Source: Aminobacterium colombiense DSM 12261 (GTDB lineage Bacteria > Synergistota > Synergistia > Synergistales > Aminobacteriaceae). Taken from it: 64,000 nt of DNA. Positions 52,867 to 61,520 of the stretch are shown here, piece after piece. A model generated the notes under the pieces. That model was not told where the DNA came from. It was given only the letters and a program-made list of their open reading frames with translations, and made no database searches. The DNA lies in contig NC_014011.1 in the NCBI RefSeq assembly GCF_000025885.1, positions 1,916,593 through 1,980,592 on the forward strand, read 5' to 3'. The translations under genes and the position numbers were made by a program. Within the stretch, counting starts at the first letter, position 1. Every line of letters begins with the position of its first letter.

Positions 52867-54402
52867 CTAGTCCAAGGGCCCGATAGCCTCCTCGACCGCA
52901 TGAAGGATCTCACTGCGGTCCATCAATTCCTGAACCCGTCTGATAAGAGGGTAAAGATAATCGTCATATTTTAAAAAAGGGACTGCCTTCCGGATCATAT
53001 GGTGGGCGGCTTTCGTTCCCGCACCAGGTTTAAGCAAAATGCTGAAATCCAGAGCCTGAGCTGCTGAAAGCAGCTCTATAGCGAGAACTTTTCGCGCATT
53101 GTTGAGGATTGTCCGTCCCTTTCGAGCTCCGTAGGTCCCCATGGAAACATGGTCTTCCTGATTGGCAGAAGTAGGAATTGAATCTACAGAAGAAGGGTGG
53201 GCTAAAACCTTATTTTCAGAAACTATAGAAGCCGCGGCATATTGGGGAATCATAAAGCCGCTGTTCAATCCGCTCTCCTGAATCAAAAAAGGAGGAAGAC
53301 CTGAAAGGGAGCTATCTACAAGCCGAGCGACTCGTCTTTCCGAAATATTCGCAATTTCTGCCATGGCTATACCAAAAAAGTCCATGGCCAAAGCTATAGG
53401 CTGGCCGTGGAAATTGCCCCCGCTAATAGCAACTCGATCATCAACAAAAATCAGGGGGTTGTCCGTAACAGCATTTATTTCTATAGAAACCTTATCCCAG
53501 ACATAGTCGAGGGCGTCACGGCTCGCGCCATGAACCTGGGGCATACAACGAAGAGAATAGGCATCCTGTACCCGTTCACTTTTAAATTTTTCAATAATCT
53601 GGCTTCCCGCGATAAGTCTTCTAATATTCGAAGCCACTGTCATCTGCCCACGATAAGGGCGAAGTGCATGGGTACGCTCATCAAAAGCAAAAGGAACACC
53701 ATGTAATGCTTCGAGAGAAAGTGCTGCCGCTATATCCGCCATTTTAAGGGTGTTAACGCCATCATAGAGAGCAAGGGCTGCTATAGCTGTCATAACAGTG
53801 GTTCCGTTGTTGAGAGCCAGTCCTTCCTTGGCCTCAAGATTGAGGGGGCTCATGCCTAATTTGCGAAAAAGACGCTGAGCAGGCTGGCGACGGCCTTTGT
53901 AAAAGACTTCGCCAATGCCGAGAAGGGTTATGGCAAGGTGGGAAAGGGGACAGAGATCTCCACTTGACCCTACCGACCCCTGGGAAGGAATCATGGGATG
54001 GATTCCCATGTTGAGATAATCGGTCAAACGCTGCAAGGTTGCGATCTTAATACCAGAATGCCCTTTGATCAGGGTGTTTATGCGAAGAAGCATAATGGCG
54101 CGAACCGTTTCTTCGTCAAAAGGCTCTCCCACGCCGCAGGCATGACTCTTAAGAAGATTTTCCTGCAACTGACGGCGATCCTTTCGGGATATGGGAACTG
54201 TTGCCAGATCTCCAAAACCTGTATTTATACCATATATCACATCGTTCCCTGATGCCCATTCATGAACAAGATCCGAAGCTCTTTCCACTGCTTCAAGAGC
54301 TTCGGGAGCGAGCTCCACCTTGGCGTTATGCCGCGCAACCTTCACTATATCTTCAATTGAAAGAGAATGACCATCAAGCACAATTACTTCGCTATGACCC
54401 AT
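52867..54402 (-). CDS. hutH: Histidine ammonia-lyase
   Basis: A 511-residue enzyme that removes ammonia from histidine to give urocanate, first step of the pathway. The prosthetic MIO group normally forms from Ala-Ser-Gly; here the loop reads GSVGSSGDLCPLSH, so the tripeptide is Ser-Ser-Gly (146-148). Other blocks are normal: YGINTGFG, GGNFHGQP and QEDHVSMG. AGGAGGTG precedes the ATG. It is far from hutU and hutI (26-30 kb) but next to the cyclodeaminase gene. Histidine specificity is supported by overall similarity and context; a related aromatic ammonia-lyase is a less likely alternative. Confidence 0.95.
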   Translation of the reverse strand: MGHSEVIVLDGHSLSIEDIVKVARHNAKVELAPEALEAVERASDLVHEWASGNDVIYGINTGFGDLATVPISRKDRRQLQENLLKSHACGVGEPFDEETVRAIMLLRINTLIKGHSGIKIATLQRLTDYLNMGIHPMIPSQGSVGSSGDLCPLSHLAITLLGIGEVFYKGRRQPAQRLFRKLGMSPLNLEAKEGLALNNGTTVMTAIAALALYDGVNTLKMADIAAALSLEALHGVPFAFDERTHALRPYRGQMTVASNIRRLIAGSQIIEKFKSERVQDAYSLRCMPQVHGASRDALDYVWDKVSIEINAVTDNPLIFVDDRVAISGGNFHGQPIALAMDFFGIAMAEIANISERRVARLVDSSLSGLPPFLIQESGLNSGFMIPQYAAASIVSENKVLAHPSSVDSIPTSANQEDHVSMGTYGARKGRTILNNARKVLAIELLSAAQALDFSILLKPGAGTKAAHHMIRKAVPFLKYDDYLYPLIRRVQELMDRSEILHAVEEAIGPLD

Positions 54403-54504
54403 TTAATCGCACCTCCTGGGAAAGAACGAAATCTTGCGATTTAGTGTATGCCCTAAAGTGCTATTTTGCAACTCTCCCTTTTATCTTCGCTTCATCATAC
54501 ATCA

Positions 54505-54536
54505 AAAATGCCAGGGAAAAGCTGCCCTGGCATTTT
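54505..54536 (-). terminator. Terminator after hcp
   Basis: AAAATGCCAGGG (54505-54516) and CCCTGGCATTTT (54525-54536) form a 12-bp stem that works in both orientations; it lies between hcp and hutH. Confidence 0.85.
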
Positions 54537-54564
54537 AATGTTTTATTTATAACCTTGCCACATT

Positions 54565-56211
54565 CTACCCAAGGATGGCTCTCAAATCTTCCTCAGGCGT
54601 CGTTATGGCCATGAGATTCAGCTTCTCGTGAAGAACGTCGAAAACTGGCTGCTTCACGAAGGCCGGCAAAGTAGGACCAAGACGCATATTTTTAATGCCA
54701 AGATAGAGCAGTGAAAGAAGAATGCAGACAGCTTTCTGTTCATACCATGAAAGTATCAGCGATAAGGGAAGGCTGTTTACATCTGTATTAAAGGCCTCTG
54801 CCAGGGCCATAGCTATACGTACTGCTGAATAGGCATCGTTGCACTGTCCCACATCAAGCAAGCGAGGGATTCCCTCGATTTCGCCAAATTCAAGCTTGTT
54901 GAAGCGGTACTTCCCGCAGGCCAGGGTCAGGATTATAGTGTCTTTCGGTGTCATTGTAGCGAAGTCGGTGTAATAGCTCCGACCCGGTTTGGCCCCGTCA
55001 CATCCGCCAATAAGGAAGAAATGGCGTATCTTGCCTGCTTTCACAAGATCCACAACTTTTCCTGCAACTGACATTACGGTATTCCTTGCAAAACCAATAG
55101 TAATGATATGCTCAGGTGCATCTTCAGCAAAGCCTGGGGCCTTCAGAGCAGCCTCTATAACTGGAGTAAAGTCTTTCTCTTCATCGATATGAGTCACACC
55201 AGGCCACGCAACAAGCCCTGTTGTGAAAATACGGTCTTTATATGAATCTTTCGGCTTCTGAATACAATTGGTGGTCATAAGGATAGCTCCAGGAAACCGG
55301 TCAAACTCTTCCCGCTGATCTTGCCAGGCTCCGCCATAATTGCCTGCGAGATGTTTATATTTCTTTAGTTCAGGATAGGCGAGACACGGCAACATCTCTC
55401 CGTGAGTATAAATATTAATGCCTTTCCCTTCTGTTTGTTTCAGCAAAAGCTCCAGATCTTGAAGGTCATGGCCCGATACCACAATGGCCTTTCCCTTGAC
55501 TGGCGTTACACGCACCTTTGTAGGTTCAGGATGGCCATAGATAGATGTGTTAGCTTTATCGAGGAGCTCCATGACAGAAATATTCCATTTGCCCGCCTCC
55601 ATGGCTTTCGCCACGAGATCATCCACAGTGAAGTTTTCACCGCTGAGATAGGCCATAAATTCGTGGAAAAAACCATAGATTGCAGGATCGTCCATCCCAA
55701 GGACATGGGCATGGTCTGCATAGGCGGCGCTGCCTTTAAGGCCAAAAAGTATGAGATCTCTGAGCCCTTGTACAACTTCACCATGCTTTTGGCTCCAGGC
55801 TTCAGGGGTTACCTTTTCACCATCACGAATCATATCGTCACGGTTGTCAGGAAGGGCATAGGCCGCTGGACCTCCAAGGTTCTCCGGATTTTTGCCTGAT
55901 TTCTCGCAAGCTTTTTCATAGAGCAATTTTGCTTTCTCTTTCATTCGGCTTGCTTCTTTAAGCATAGTTTCCATTCGCTCTTCGTCAAAATTTACATTTG
56001 TAATGGTGGTAAAAAGGGCTTTAACCACAAAGAGGTCGATATCCGAATCAATAGCGTCAAGTTCACGGGCTTTATGGGCATACATTGAAACCCCCTTGGA
56101 GATGTGAATCAAAAGATCCTGAAGGTCAGAAATCTCTGGAGACTTTCCACAAACGCCAAAAGCGGTGCATCCTGTTCCCTTTGCTGTCTGTTCACACTGG
56201 TAGCAATACAT
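54565..56211 (-). CDS. hcp: Hydroxylamine reductase (hybrid-cluster protein)
   Basis: A 548-residue class I hybrid-cluster protein. The N-terminal cysteines 3, 6, 15 and 21 (C-x2-C-x8-C-x5-C) bind a [4Fe-4S] cluster; ligands of the hybrid 4Fe-2S-2O cluster are in VSGHDLQD, NCIQ, LACGKYRFN and GQCNDAYSA. Acts on hydroxylamine in vitro and, by current understanding, on nitric oxide in nitrosative stress defence. It is the last gene of an operon with a ferredoxin-type protein (28 bases upstream) and an Rrf2 regulator; a strong terminator follows. Confidence 0.96.
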   Translation of the reverse strand: MYCYQCEQTAKGTGCTAFGVCGKSPEISDLQDLLIHISKGVSMYAHKARELDAIDSDIDLFVVKALFTTITNVNFDEERMETMLKEASRMKEKAKLLYEKACEKSGKNPENLGGPAAYALPDNRDDMIRDGEKVTPEAWSQKHGEVVQGLRDLILFGLKGSAAYADHAHVLGMDDPAIYGFFHEFMAYLSGENFTVDDLVAKAMEAGKWNISVMELLDKANTSIYGHPEPTKVRVTPVKGKAIVVSGHDLQDLELLLKQTEGKGINIYTHGEMLPCLAYPELKKYKHLAGNYGGAWQDQREEFDRFPGAILMTTNCIQKPKDSYKDRIFTTGLVAWPGVTHIDEEKDFTPVIEAALKAPGFAEDAPEHIITIGFARNTVMSVAGKVVDLVKAGKIRHFFLIGGCDGAKPGRSYYTDFATMTPKDTIILTLACGKYRFNKLEFGEIEGIPRLLDVGQCNDAYSAVRIAMALAEAFNTDVNSLPLSLILSWYEQKAVCILLSLLYLGIKNMRLGPTLPAFVKQPVFDVLHEKLNLMAITTPEEDLRAILG

Positions 56212-56239
56212 CTCTCATATACCTCCCTTATTCTAAAAG

Positions 56240-57007
56240 TTACTTTGAGAACACATACTTTGTTGTCTCTTTTTCTATAATCTGACCCTGAATTCCTATT
56301 TTGACAAGTTTCAGAGCAACGTTTACTTTTGCATGTTCTATAGCGGCAGTAATGAGACGTACCAGCCCGCCGCAGCATGGAACTTCCATATATACAACGG
56401 TTATAGATTCAGGTTCGTTCAAAGCTATGATTTGAGTTATTTTTTTCTCATAGGTCTGGGCATCATCAAGTTTAGGACATCCGATTAAACAGACCGTTTT
56501 TTCCCCGCCAAGGAATTTCCCATGAAAATCAGCCATAGCATAAGCTGTGCAATCGGCAGCAATAACAAGGTCGGCGTTGCGAAGGTAGGGCGCGTTATCC
56601 GGCACCAGTTTAATCTGGACAGGCCAATTTCCCAAGCGCGATTGAAGTGATCGTATTTCAACAGGTACCTCAATTTTACTTGAAGAGACCATGTTTCTCA
56701 AATCTTTTGCCATTGTGCCAGGACACCCACAGGGGAGGGAGTCTGTTTTCAAAGCCTTACTAGCCATATGGCGTTTTACCCCCTCTTCGTCATAGGGAGC
56801 GGCTTCCCTTTCTTCAAAGGTAATAGCGCCTCTTGGACATTCGCCAATACAATCGCCAAGACCATCGCAATAAGACTCGCTCACCAGCCTTGCCTTGCCG
56901 TCAATGATCTGAATGGCTCCTTCATGGCACGCCTGGGCACATATCCCGCAACCATCACACTTCTCTTCATCAATAGTGATAATCTTTCTTTTAACTGTCG
57001 TCTTCAT
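56240..57007 (-). CDS. Ferredoxin-domain protein, probable electron donor to Hcp
   Basis: A 255-residue protein. Residues ~10-75 carry two [4Fe-4S] ferredoxin motifs (CDGCGICAQACHEGA and CDGLGDCIGECPRG). The rest has further cysteines (LPCGCPG, ADCTAYA, IGCPKLDD, EVPCCGG) that suggest another cluster. This arrangement is commonly found beside hcp in anaerobes, where it likely passes electrons to the hybrid-cluster protein (inference). The ATG at 57007 lies inside the end of the Rrf2 gene. Confidence 0.88.
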   Translation of the reverse strand: MKTTVKRKIITIDEEKCDGCGICAQACHEGAIQIIDGKARLVSESYCDGLGDCIGECPRGAITFEEREAAPYDEEGVKRHMASKALKTDSLPCGCPGTMAKDLRNMVSSSKIEVPVEIRSLQSRLGNWPVQIKLVPDNAPYLRNADLVIAADCTAYAMADFHGKFLGGEKTVCLIGCPKLDDAQTYEKKITQIIALNEPESITVVYMEVPCCGGLVRLITAAIEHAKVNVALKLVKIGIQGQIIEKETTKYVFSK

Positions 57008-57416
57008 TCACTTCACCTCTTGCAAGCTCTGATAAATTCTTTTCTCTCAAGAAATCTCGAATTTCCTTGGTCATTTTTTTCAACATATCTCCAAAAATAC
57101 AGGTGCGGAAGGGGCATTCCTTTTGATGTAACAAGCAATAGCCTCCATCTGTTTGGCCTTCTATGGCTTCGTATATATCAAGTAGGGATATGCTCTCAGC
57201 AGGCCGTGCCAATTCAAAACCTCCTCCCGGCCCTCTGGATGACGTAACAAACCCGCATCTCACAAGCCTTTGAAAAACTTTTGCCAAATGGGCCTCAGAT
57301 ACATTAATTGCCTCTGCCATTTCTTTTGTACTCATTCGCTTCCCTGAAATTGCCAGCAATCCCATTCCATGAAAGGCAAGGGACGCGGCTTCCGATATAG
57401 ATATAAAGGTATTCAT
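56991..57416 (-). CDS. Rrf2-family Fe-S regulator (NsrR/IscR-like)
   Basis: A 141-residue winged-helix regulator (MSTKEMAEAINVSEAHLAKV as helix-turn-helix) with three cysteines in CLLHQKECPFRTC that are expected to hold an Fe-S cluster; spacing is C-x6-C-x4-C. NO or oxygen damage to the cluster would release the repressor. AGGAGG precedes the start. It leads the operon with the ferredoxin protein and hcp, so control of nitrosative-stress defence is likely. Confidence 0.92.
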   Translation of the reverse strand: MNTFISISEAASLAFHGMGLLAISGKRMSTKEMAEAINVSEAHLAKVFQRLVRCGFVTSSRGPGGGFELARPAESISLLDIYEAIEGQTDGGYCLLHQKECPFRTCIFGDMLKKMTKEIRDFLREKNLSELARGEVNEDDS

Positions 57417-57450
57417 CTCATTTATACCTCCTGATGGGAATTCAAGAATT

Positions 57451-57478
57451 ATGGTACCGTATTTCCTTAATTTGTCAA
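57451..57478 (-). promoter_or_regulatory. Promoter of the rrf2-hcp operon
   Basis: Minus-strand TTGACA (57473-57478), 16-base spacer, TACCAT (57451-57456). A GGTACC palindrome overlaps the -10 box, and an Rrf2 site may lie here, but no clear NsrR/IscR motif is seen. Confidence 0.55.
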
Positions 57479-57547
57479 TGTCTTATTTTGTTCTCATTAT
57501 TCTAAATTTGAACTGATATATGCAATGGGAAAAAGGATGGTTTTAAA

Positions 57548-57590
57548 TAAAAAAACTTCCTGTCCGCGAAAATATGAAGGGGACAGGAAG
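57548..57590 (-). terminator. Terminator after the cysteine desulfurase gene
   Basis: On the minus strand CTTCCTGTCC and GGACAGGAAG (plus 57556-57565 and 57581-57590) form a 10-bp stem followed by TTTTTTT. Confidence 0.85.
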
Positions 57591-57613
57591 CAGAAAAATC
57601 AACGTTGATCTTT

Positions 57614-58792
57614 TTATGCTTTTAGGGGTTCTGACAGAATGGAGGCGAGGGTTTCAAGGCAACAATCAATATCTTTTTCTGTATTAAAATAACCTATAGA
57701 GATACGAAGGGCCCCGCCCATTCCATCTGTGCCGAGGGTTTTATGGGCAACAGGAGCACAATGAAGTCCTGGCCGAGTTTCAATACCTGCCCTTTCCACA
57801 AGTTCAGCTGCCACGATGGCATGGTCACGCCCTGTAAAGTTCAGTGGAAAAACAGGTAGGCGACCCTCCATTGTCTGCTTTCCGGCAAGAATAACGCCTG
57901 GTATTTTTTTAACTCCCTCAATAAACCGCAACCCTAGCTGCGTTTCACGAGCATGGATTTTCTCAGGCCCTTCTTTCACAAGCCACTGCAAAGCAGCCCT
58001 GAGCCCGGCGATCCCCGGAAGATTAGGGGTTCCGGCTTCGAATTTATCGGGCATGGAATCAGGTTGAAGTTCAAGATGGGAAAAACTGCCTGTTCCCCCC
58101 TCTATAAACCATTCGACCTTCTCCGCAAAATCCGGTTTCCATATAATGCCTCCCGTCCCCTGGGGACCCATGAGGCCTTTGTGCCCTGTGAAACATAATG
58201 CGGCGAGGCCCAGATCTGATACATGGATAGGCAAAACTCCGGCCGTCTGGGCCGAATCCACAACAAGAGGCACACCGGCTTCCCGACAGAGACGGGCAAT
58301 GCCAGATATATCCTGAACAGTTCCACATACATTGCTTGCATGGGTTATTATCATAAGATCAAAGGAATCCTCTTTTAAAACCTTGTCCAGGTCTCGGAGG
58401 GAAAGCACCCCTTCCATATCGCATGGAAGAACTGTAATATGAACTCCTTTCTGCTCAAGACGTCTGAGAGGCCGCATTGAAGCATTGTGCTCCATGCTGC
58501 TTGTTAAAACTTTCATGCCCGGTTTGAGGTAGCCCTTGAGAACGATATTGAGAGACTCTGTGATATTGGATGTAAAGGTTACATATCGAGGGTCAGCGTC
58601 TTCATAGCTATGAAAAAATTCTGCTAAAAGTTCGCGACAATTCAGTACGAGGTCCATGGTGCCGAGATCCCTTTTAGCCGCCGTGCCCCGAGCTAAATTC
58701 GCACCGGAATTGACCATAAAATCATACATGGCCTGAGGAACTATATGAGGTTTGGGCCATGATGTCGCTGCATTATTTAAATATATGGACAT
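57614..58792 (-). CDS. Cysteine desulfurase-family aminotransferase (class V)
   Basis: A 392-residue PLP enzyme of the SufS/CsdB-like group (close to the TIGR01977 cysteine-desulfurase family). PLP lysine in FTGHKGLMGPQG, pyridine-binding Asp/His in VDSAQTAG, and the catalytic cysteine in RPGLHCAPVAHK. It takes sulfur from cysteine for Fe-S clusters or other sulfur acceptors, or degrades cysteine. Single gene with a promoter and inverted repeat upstream and a terminator downstream. No SufU/IscU-type scaffold is nearby. Confidence 0.93.
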   Translation of the reverse strand: MSIYLNNAATSWPKPHIVPQAMYDFMVNSGANLARGTAAKRDLGTMDLVLNCRELLAEFFHSYEDADPRYVTFTSNITESLNIVLKGYLKPGMKVLTSSMEHNASMRPLRRLEQKGVHITVLPCDMEGVLSLRDLDKVLKEDSFDLMIITHASNVCGTVQDISGIARLCREAGVPLVVDSAQTAGVLPIHVSDLGLAALCFTGHKGLMGPQGTGGIIWKPDFAEKVEWFIEGGTGSFSHLELQPDSMPDKFEAGTPNLPGIAGLRAALQWLVKEGPEKIHARETQLGLRFIEGVKKIPGVILAGKQTMEGRLPVFPLNFTGRDHAIVAAELVERAGIETRPGLHCAPVAHKTLGTDGMGGALRISIGYFNTEKDIDCCLETLASILSEPLKA

Positions 58793-58813
58793 GAAACACC
58801 ATCACCGTCCGTT

Positions 58814-58858
58814 ATAAGATATATAGAGATATCTTATCACTAATTTTTGATAGCACAA
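58814..58858 (-). promoter_or_regulatory. Promoter and inverted repeat before the cysteine desulfurase gene
   Basis: Minus-strand TTGTGC (58853-58858), 16 bases, TAAGAT (58831-58836). A perfect 9-bp inverted repeat ATAAGATAT...ATATCTTAT (58814-58837, 6-base spacer) covers the -10 box, so it may be an operator. Confidence 0.5.
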
Positions 58859-58877
58859 CAGAAAGGCTTTCAGTGTT

Positions 58878-59435
58878 TCAGTTGGCCCGTTTGAAAACCC
58901 CTATGTCGATAAGGCGGTTTATATGGTACTGGATATAGAAAAACGTAAAAAAGAAGGTCATAACACTCGAGGGCGCTACGTTGAGAAGAAAATCCTTGTC
59001 GGCAAATCCTGCAACGTATTCACGAAGCATCCTTCTCATTTTGAAAGCTAGAACAATCCATAGGATCCAGGTAGCAATACCTAGAATTCTTTCGAGATCA
59101 CTTTCATTTCCACTGACAGCAAAGGAAGCTACAAGAAGAACTAGAGGCATTAGAGCGAACCAGTCAGATATCGTTTCACTAACATTCAGCTGATTAAAAG
59201 CTTTTCTTCTGAAAAAGGCCCACAGTGCCTGATAAAAACCTAGGGTCACTATGGTTAGAAAGAGCACAAACCCCACACTGACGCGCTTGAAAGATACCTT
59301 GGCTTTTTCAACAGCAGGAAAAATATGTTTTACTTGAAGGAGCGTTCCGCAATAAGCACAATATTTGGAACCTGGTTCATTGACCGCTCCACAGGAAACA
59401 CAGGATAGTTCTCGTTCTACAGTGTCTGCTGCCAT
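58878..59435 (-). CDS. Zinc-ribbon membrane protein (DUF4234-like)
   Basis: A 185-residue protein: an N-terminal zinc ribbon (CVSCGAVNEPGSKYCAYCG, residues ~11-30) and four to five membrane helices, with GFYQALWAFFRRKAFNQL reminiscent of DUF4234 proteins. Last of three genes that run from 61463 to 58878; the first gene of the set also carries zinc ribbons, which suggests that they act together. Start at ATG 59435 (a GTG directly before it is also possible). Function unknown. Confidence 0.75.
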   Translation of the reverse strand: MAADTVERELSCVSCGAVNEPGSKYCAYCGTLLQVKHIFPAVEKAKVSFKRVSVGFVLFLTIVTLGFYQALWAFFRRKAFNQLNVSETISDWFALMPLVLLVASFAVSGNESDLERILGIATWILWIVLAFKMRRMLREYVAGFADKDFLLNVAPSSVMTFFFTFFYIQYHINRLIDIGVFKRAN

Positions 59436-59456
59436 CACATATCCCCCTTATAGAAT

Positions 59457-60200
59457 TTACTTCGTTCGAGCGATGAGCGCCTCTCGCTCTTCTACAAGCT
59501 CCATTAATTTTTTGATAGTCCTGATCGTATCTTCATCTTCCAGGGAGGCAGCCTCGCCTTCCACAGAAAAAAGGTCTACAGCATGGGAAAGTTCCTCAAT
59601 AGTGTTCGCTATTTCTTTTTCTATATGAATAGATTCGTCGCAACTTACAGGGTCCGTATATCTTACCCTCCCTGCAACCTTCTGAAGTTCAAGAAGTATC
59701 TCATCATCCAGATCATTATCTCGGGCTTGACTGAGAATACGATGCAAACGATCGGTCCAGAGACGGATCGTATAAATATCTTCTTTTTCCTGTTTTTCCC
59801 TGGCTGTGATAGAAACAGCCGCCATAAGAGTTGTTCCGCTAAGTGAGAGAAAAGTTGCCAAACCAATAATATGAGTAATGGCGTACCCTGTTACCGAAAA
59901 CTCAAAACCCTTCCAGAAGAGAAGGGGGTTTACTATCAGGAATAAATCGTACAGTACAATGAGGGTTCCAAGACTGAAAAAGGCAGGAGTGGGAAGCCCT
60001 TTATCAAGGTCAATACGAATCTGGAGAAGTCCGAAAAGAAAAGAAAACACCACTCCGAGCAAAAGAAAGAAAAGGGTCATCCAAAAATGGGCGCTGCGGC
60101 TATCTGGCTCTGTCGTCATAAAAGAAACGGCAATTACAGCCGAAAGAGCCACTGCCATGACAAAAAGAAGAATGAGACTCAATTTATTTCTGATCTTCAT
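59457..60200 (-). CDS. Membrane protein with cytoplasmic helical domain, unknown function
   Basis: A 247-residue protein with four predicted membrane helices in the first ~130 residues and an acidic, helical C-terminal region (~135-247) rich in Glu, Asp and Leu. AAAGGAG precedes the ATG. It lies between the SPFH/zinc-ribbon gene (18 bases upstream) and the zinc-ribbon membrane gene (18 bases downstream), so it belongs to the same operon. I do not recognise a family. Confidence 0.7.
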   Translation of the reverse strand: MKIRNKLSLILLFVMAVALSAVIAVSFMTTEPDSRSAHFWMTLFFLLLGVVFSFLFGLLQIRIDLDKGLPTPAFFSLGTLIVLYDLFLIVNPLLFWKGFEFSVTGYAITHIIGLATFLSLSGTTLMAAVSITAREKQEKEDIYTIRLWTDRLHRILSQARDNDLDDEILLELQKVAGRVRYTDPVSCDESIHIEKEIANTIEELSHAVDLFSVEGEAASLEDEDTIRTIKKLMELVEEREALIARTK

Positions 60201-60218
60201 AAAAAGCTCCTTTCATCC

Positions 60219-61463
60219 TTATGAGGCGGAGTCCTCATCTATTTTCTGCCCGCAGGAGGGGCAGAAACGGGCGTCAGTTTCGACGTTCTTTCCACATGAG
60301 GGGCAATTTCTTTTAATTTCCATTCCGCAGAATGGACAAAATTTCATATCTGAGTCAATGGTATGGCCGCATTGAGGGCACAGAGCTGGAGCCGGAGCGC
60401 CACACTCAGGGCACTTGGCAACATTATCCGGAATGTCATGACCGCATGATCCGCACATGTTTATTTTTCGACCGCACTGGAAACAGAAACGAGCGTCTGG
60501 ATTAAAGGGGGTGCCGCAGTTTGCGCACACCTTGCTCTTTTCTGTTAAATTTTCTTGCCCCTCCGTGCTAAGGTTTTTTGTTATATGGGCCGCTGTCTGA
60601 CCCAACGCACCTCCAACACCGACACCCATGCCCAATCCAATACCTGCCTGCATGAGGCCAGCACCATTCCCTTCATTGCTGGCTGCCTTTTCAAGGGTGT
60701 CAAAGCTGCGCTGCAGCTGATAAGAATATCCCAGAATATCCATTTCCGCTCTTTTTGCCAGGGCATTTTTCAGTTGAATTACTACTGGGTCATCCTCTGG
60801 AACGTTAATAGAGTTCACAAAAAAATTAACGAGTTCTATGCCGTAATCCTCAAGAACAGGGCGAAGTTCTTCCTCCATGTGGTGGGAAATCTCGTTGAGA
60901 TAAGCATTCAGCTCAAGAATACCTTTCTTCTCTGTGATCATATAATTTGACACCAGATCCTTGATACGGGTGATGAGGAGCCCTTTAAAGAATTGGCTTA
61001 TATTTTCTTTTGTAAAGGACCCCAGGCTTCCTACAAGTTTGAGCAGGAATTGTCGAGAATCAGCAATTCTTATTCCGAATTGGCCATAGGAACGAACCGG
61101 AAGCCAGACACCATATCTCGGGTCCTGAATCTGAATGGGGCTTGGTGTTCCCCACTTAACGTCGAGGGAATAAAGTTTGTTCACAAACCATATTTCTGCC
61201 TTGAAGGGAGACTTCCCGCCGTAGGGAAGATTGATGAAAGCAGAGAGAAGAGGAATGTTATTTGTACTTAGCGTATAGCACCCGGCTGTAAAAAGATCGA
61301 AAGCCTGCCCATTCTTAAAAAGAATCGCTTCTTGCGCTTCCCTCACCACAAGTTGGGTCCACGTAGACAATTCATCTGAGGCACTTGTTTTATCAGCATA
61401 CTTCCATGCGAAGACATCATGAGGGTCTGGTCCGTTATATTCAACTACTTTAATGATTCCCAT
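60219..61463 (-). CDS. SPFH-domain protein with C-terminal zinc ribbons (YdjI/virion-core type)
   Basis: A 414-residue protein. Residues ~1-290 match the SPFH-like YdjI family (EAILFKNGQAFDLFTAGCYTL; WFVNKLYSLDVKWGTP; a glycine-rich linker GLGMGVGVGGALGQ near 270). The C-terminal ~110 residues hold about four zinc ribbons: CANCGTPFNPDARFCFQCG, CGSCGHDIPDNVAKCPECG, CPQCGHTIDSDMKFCPFCG and CPSCGKNVETDARFCPSCG. In Bacillus the relative YdjI acts at the membrane in stress response with other membrane proteins. First gene of a three-gene operon with two membrane proteins, a likely membrane-maintenance unit (inference). Confidence 0.9.
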   Translation of the reverse strand: MGIIKVVEYNGPDPHDVFAWKYADKTSASDELSTWTQLVVREAQEAILFKNGQAFDLFTAGCYTLSTNNIPLLSAFINLPYGGKSPFKAEIWFVNKLYSLDVKWGTPSPIQIQDPRYGVWLPVRSYGQFGIRIADSRQFLLKLVGSLGSFTKENISQFFKGLLITRIKDLVSNYMITEKKGILELNAYLNEISHHMEEELRPVLEDYGIELVNFFVNSINVPEDDPVVIQLKNALAKRAEMDILGYSYQLQRSFDTLEKAASNEGNGAGLMQAGIGLGMGVGVGGALGQTAAHITKNLSTEGQENLTEKSKVCANCGTPFNPDARFCFQCGRKINMCGSCGHDIPDNVAKCPECGAPAPALCPQCGHTIDSDMKFCPFCGMEIKRNCPSCGKNVETDARFCPSCGQKIDEDSAS

Positions 61464-61520
61464 TGATGATCACACCCATCTTTATGGTTTCATGTCTTCT
61501 TTTCTACCAGTTTATGTCTT

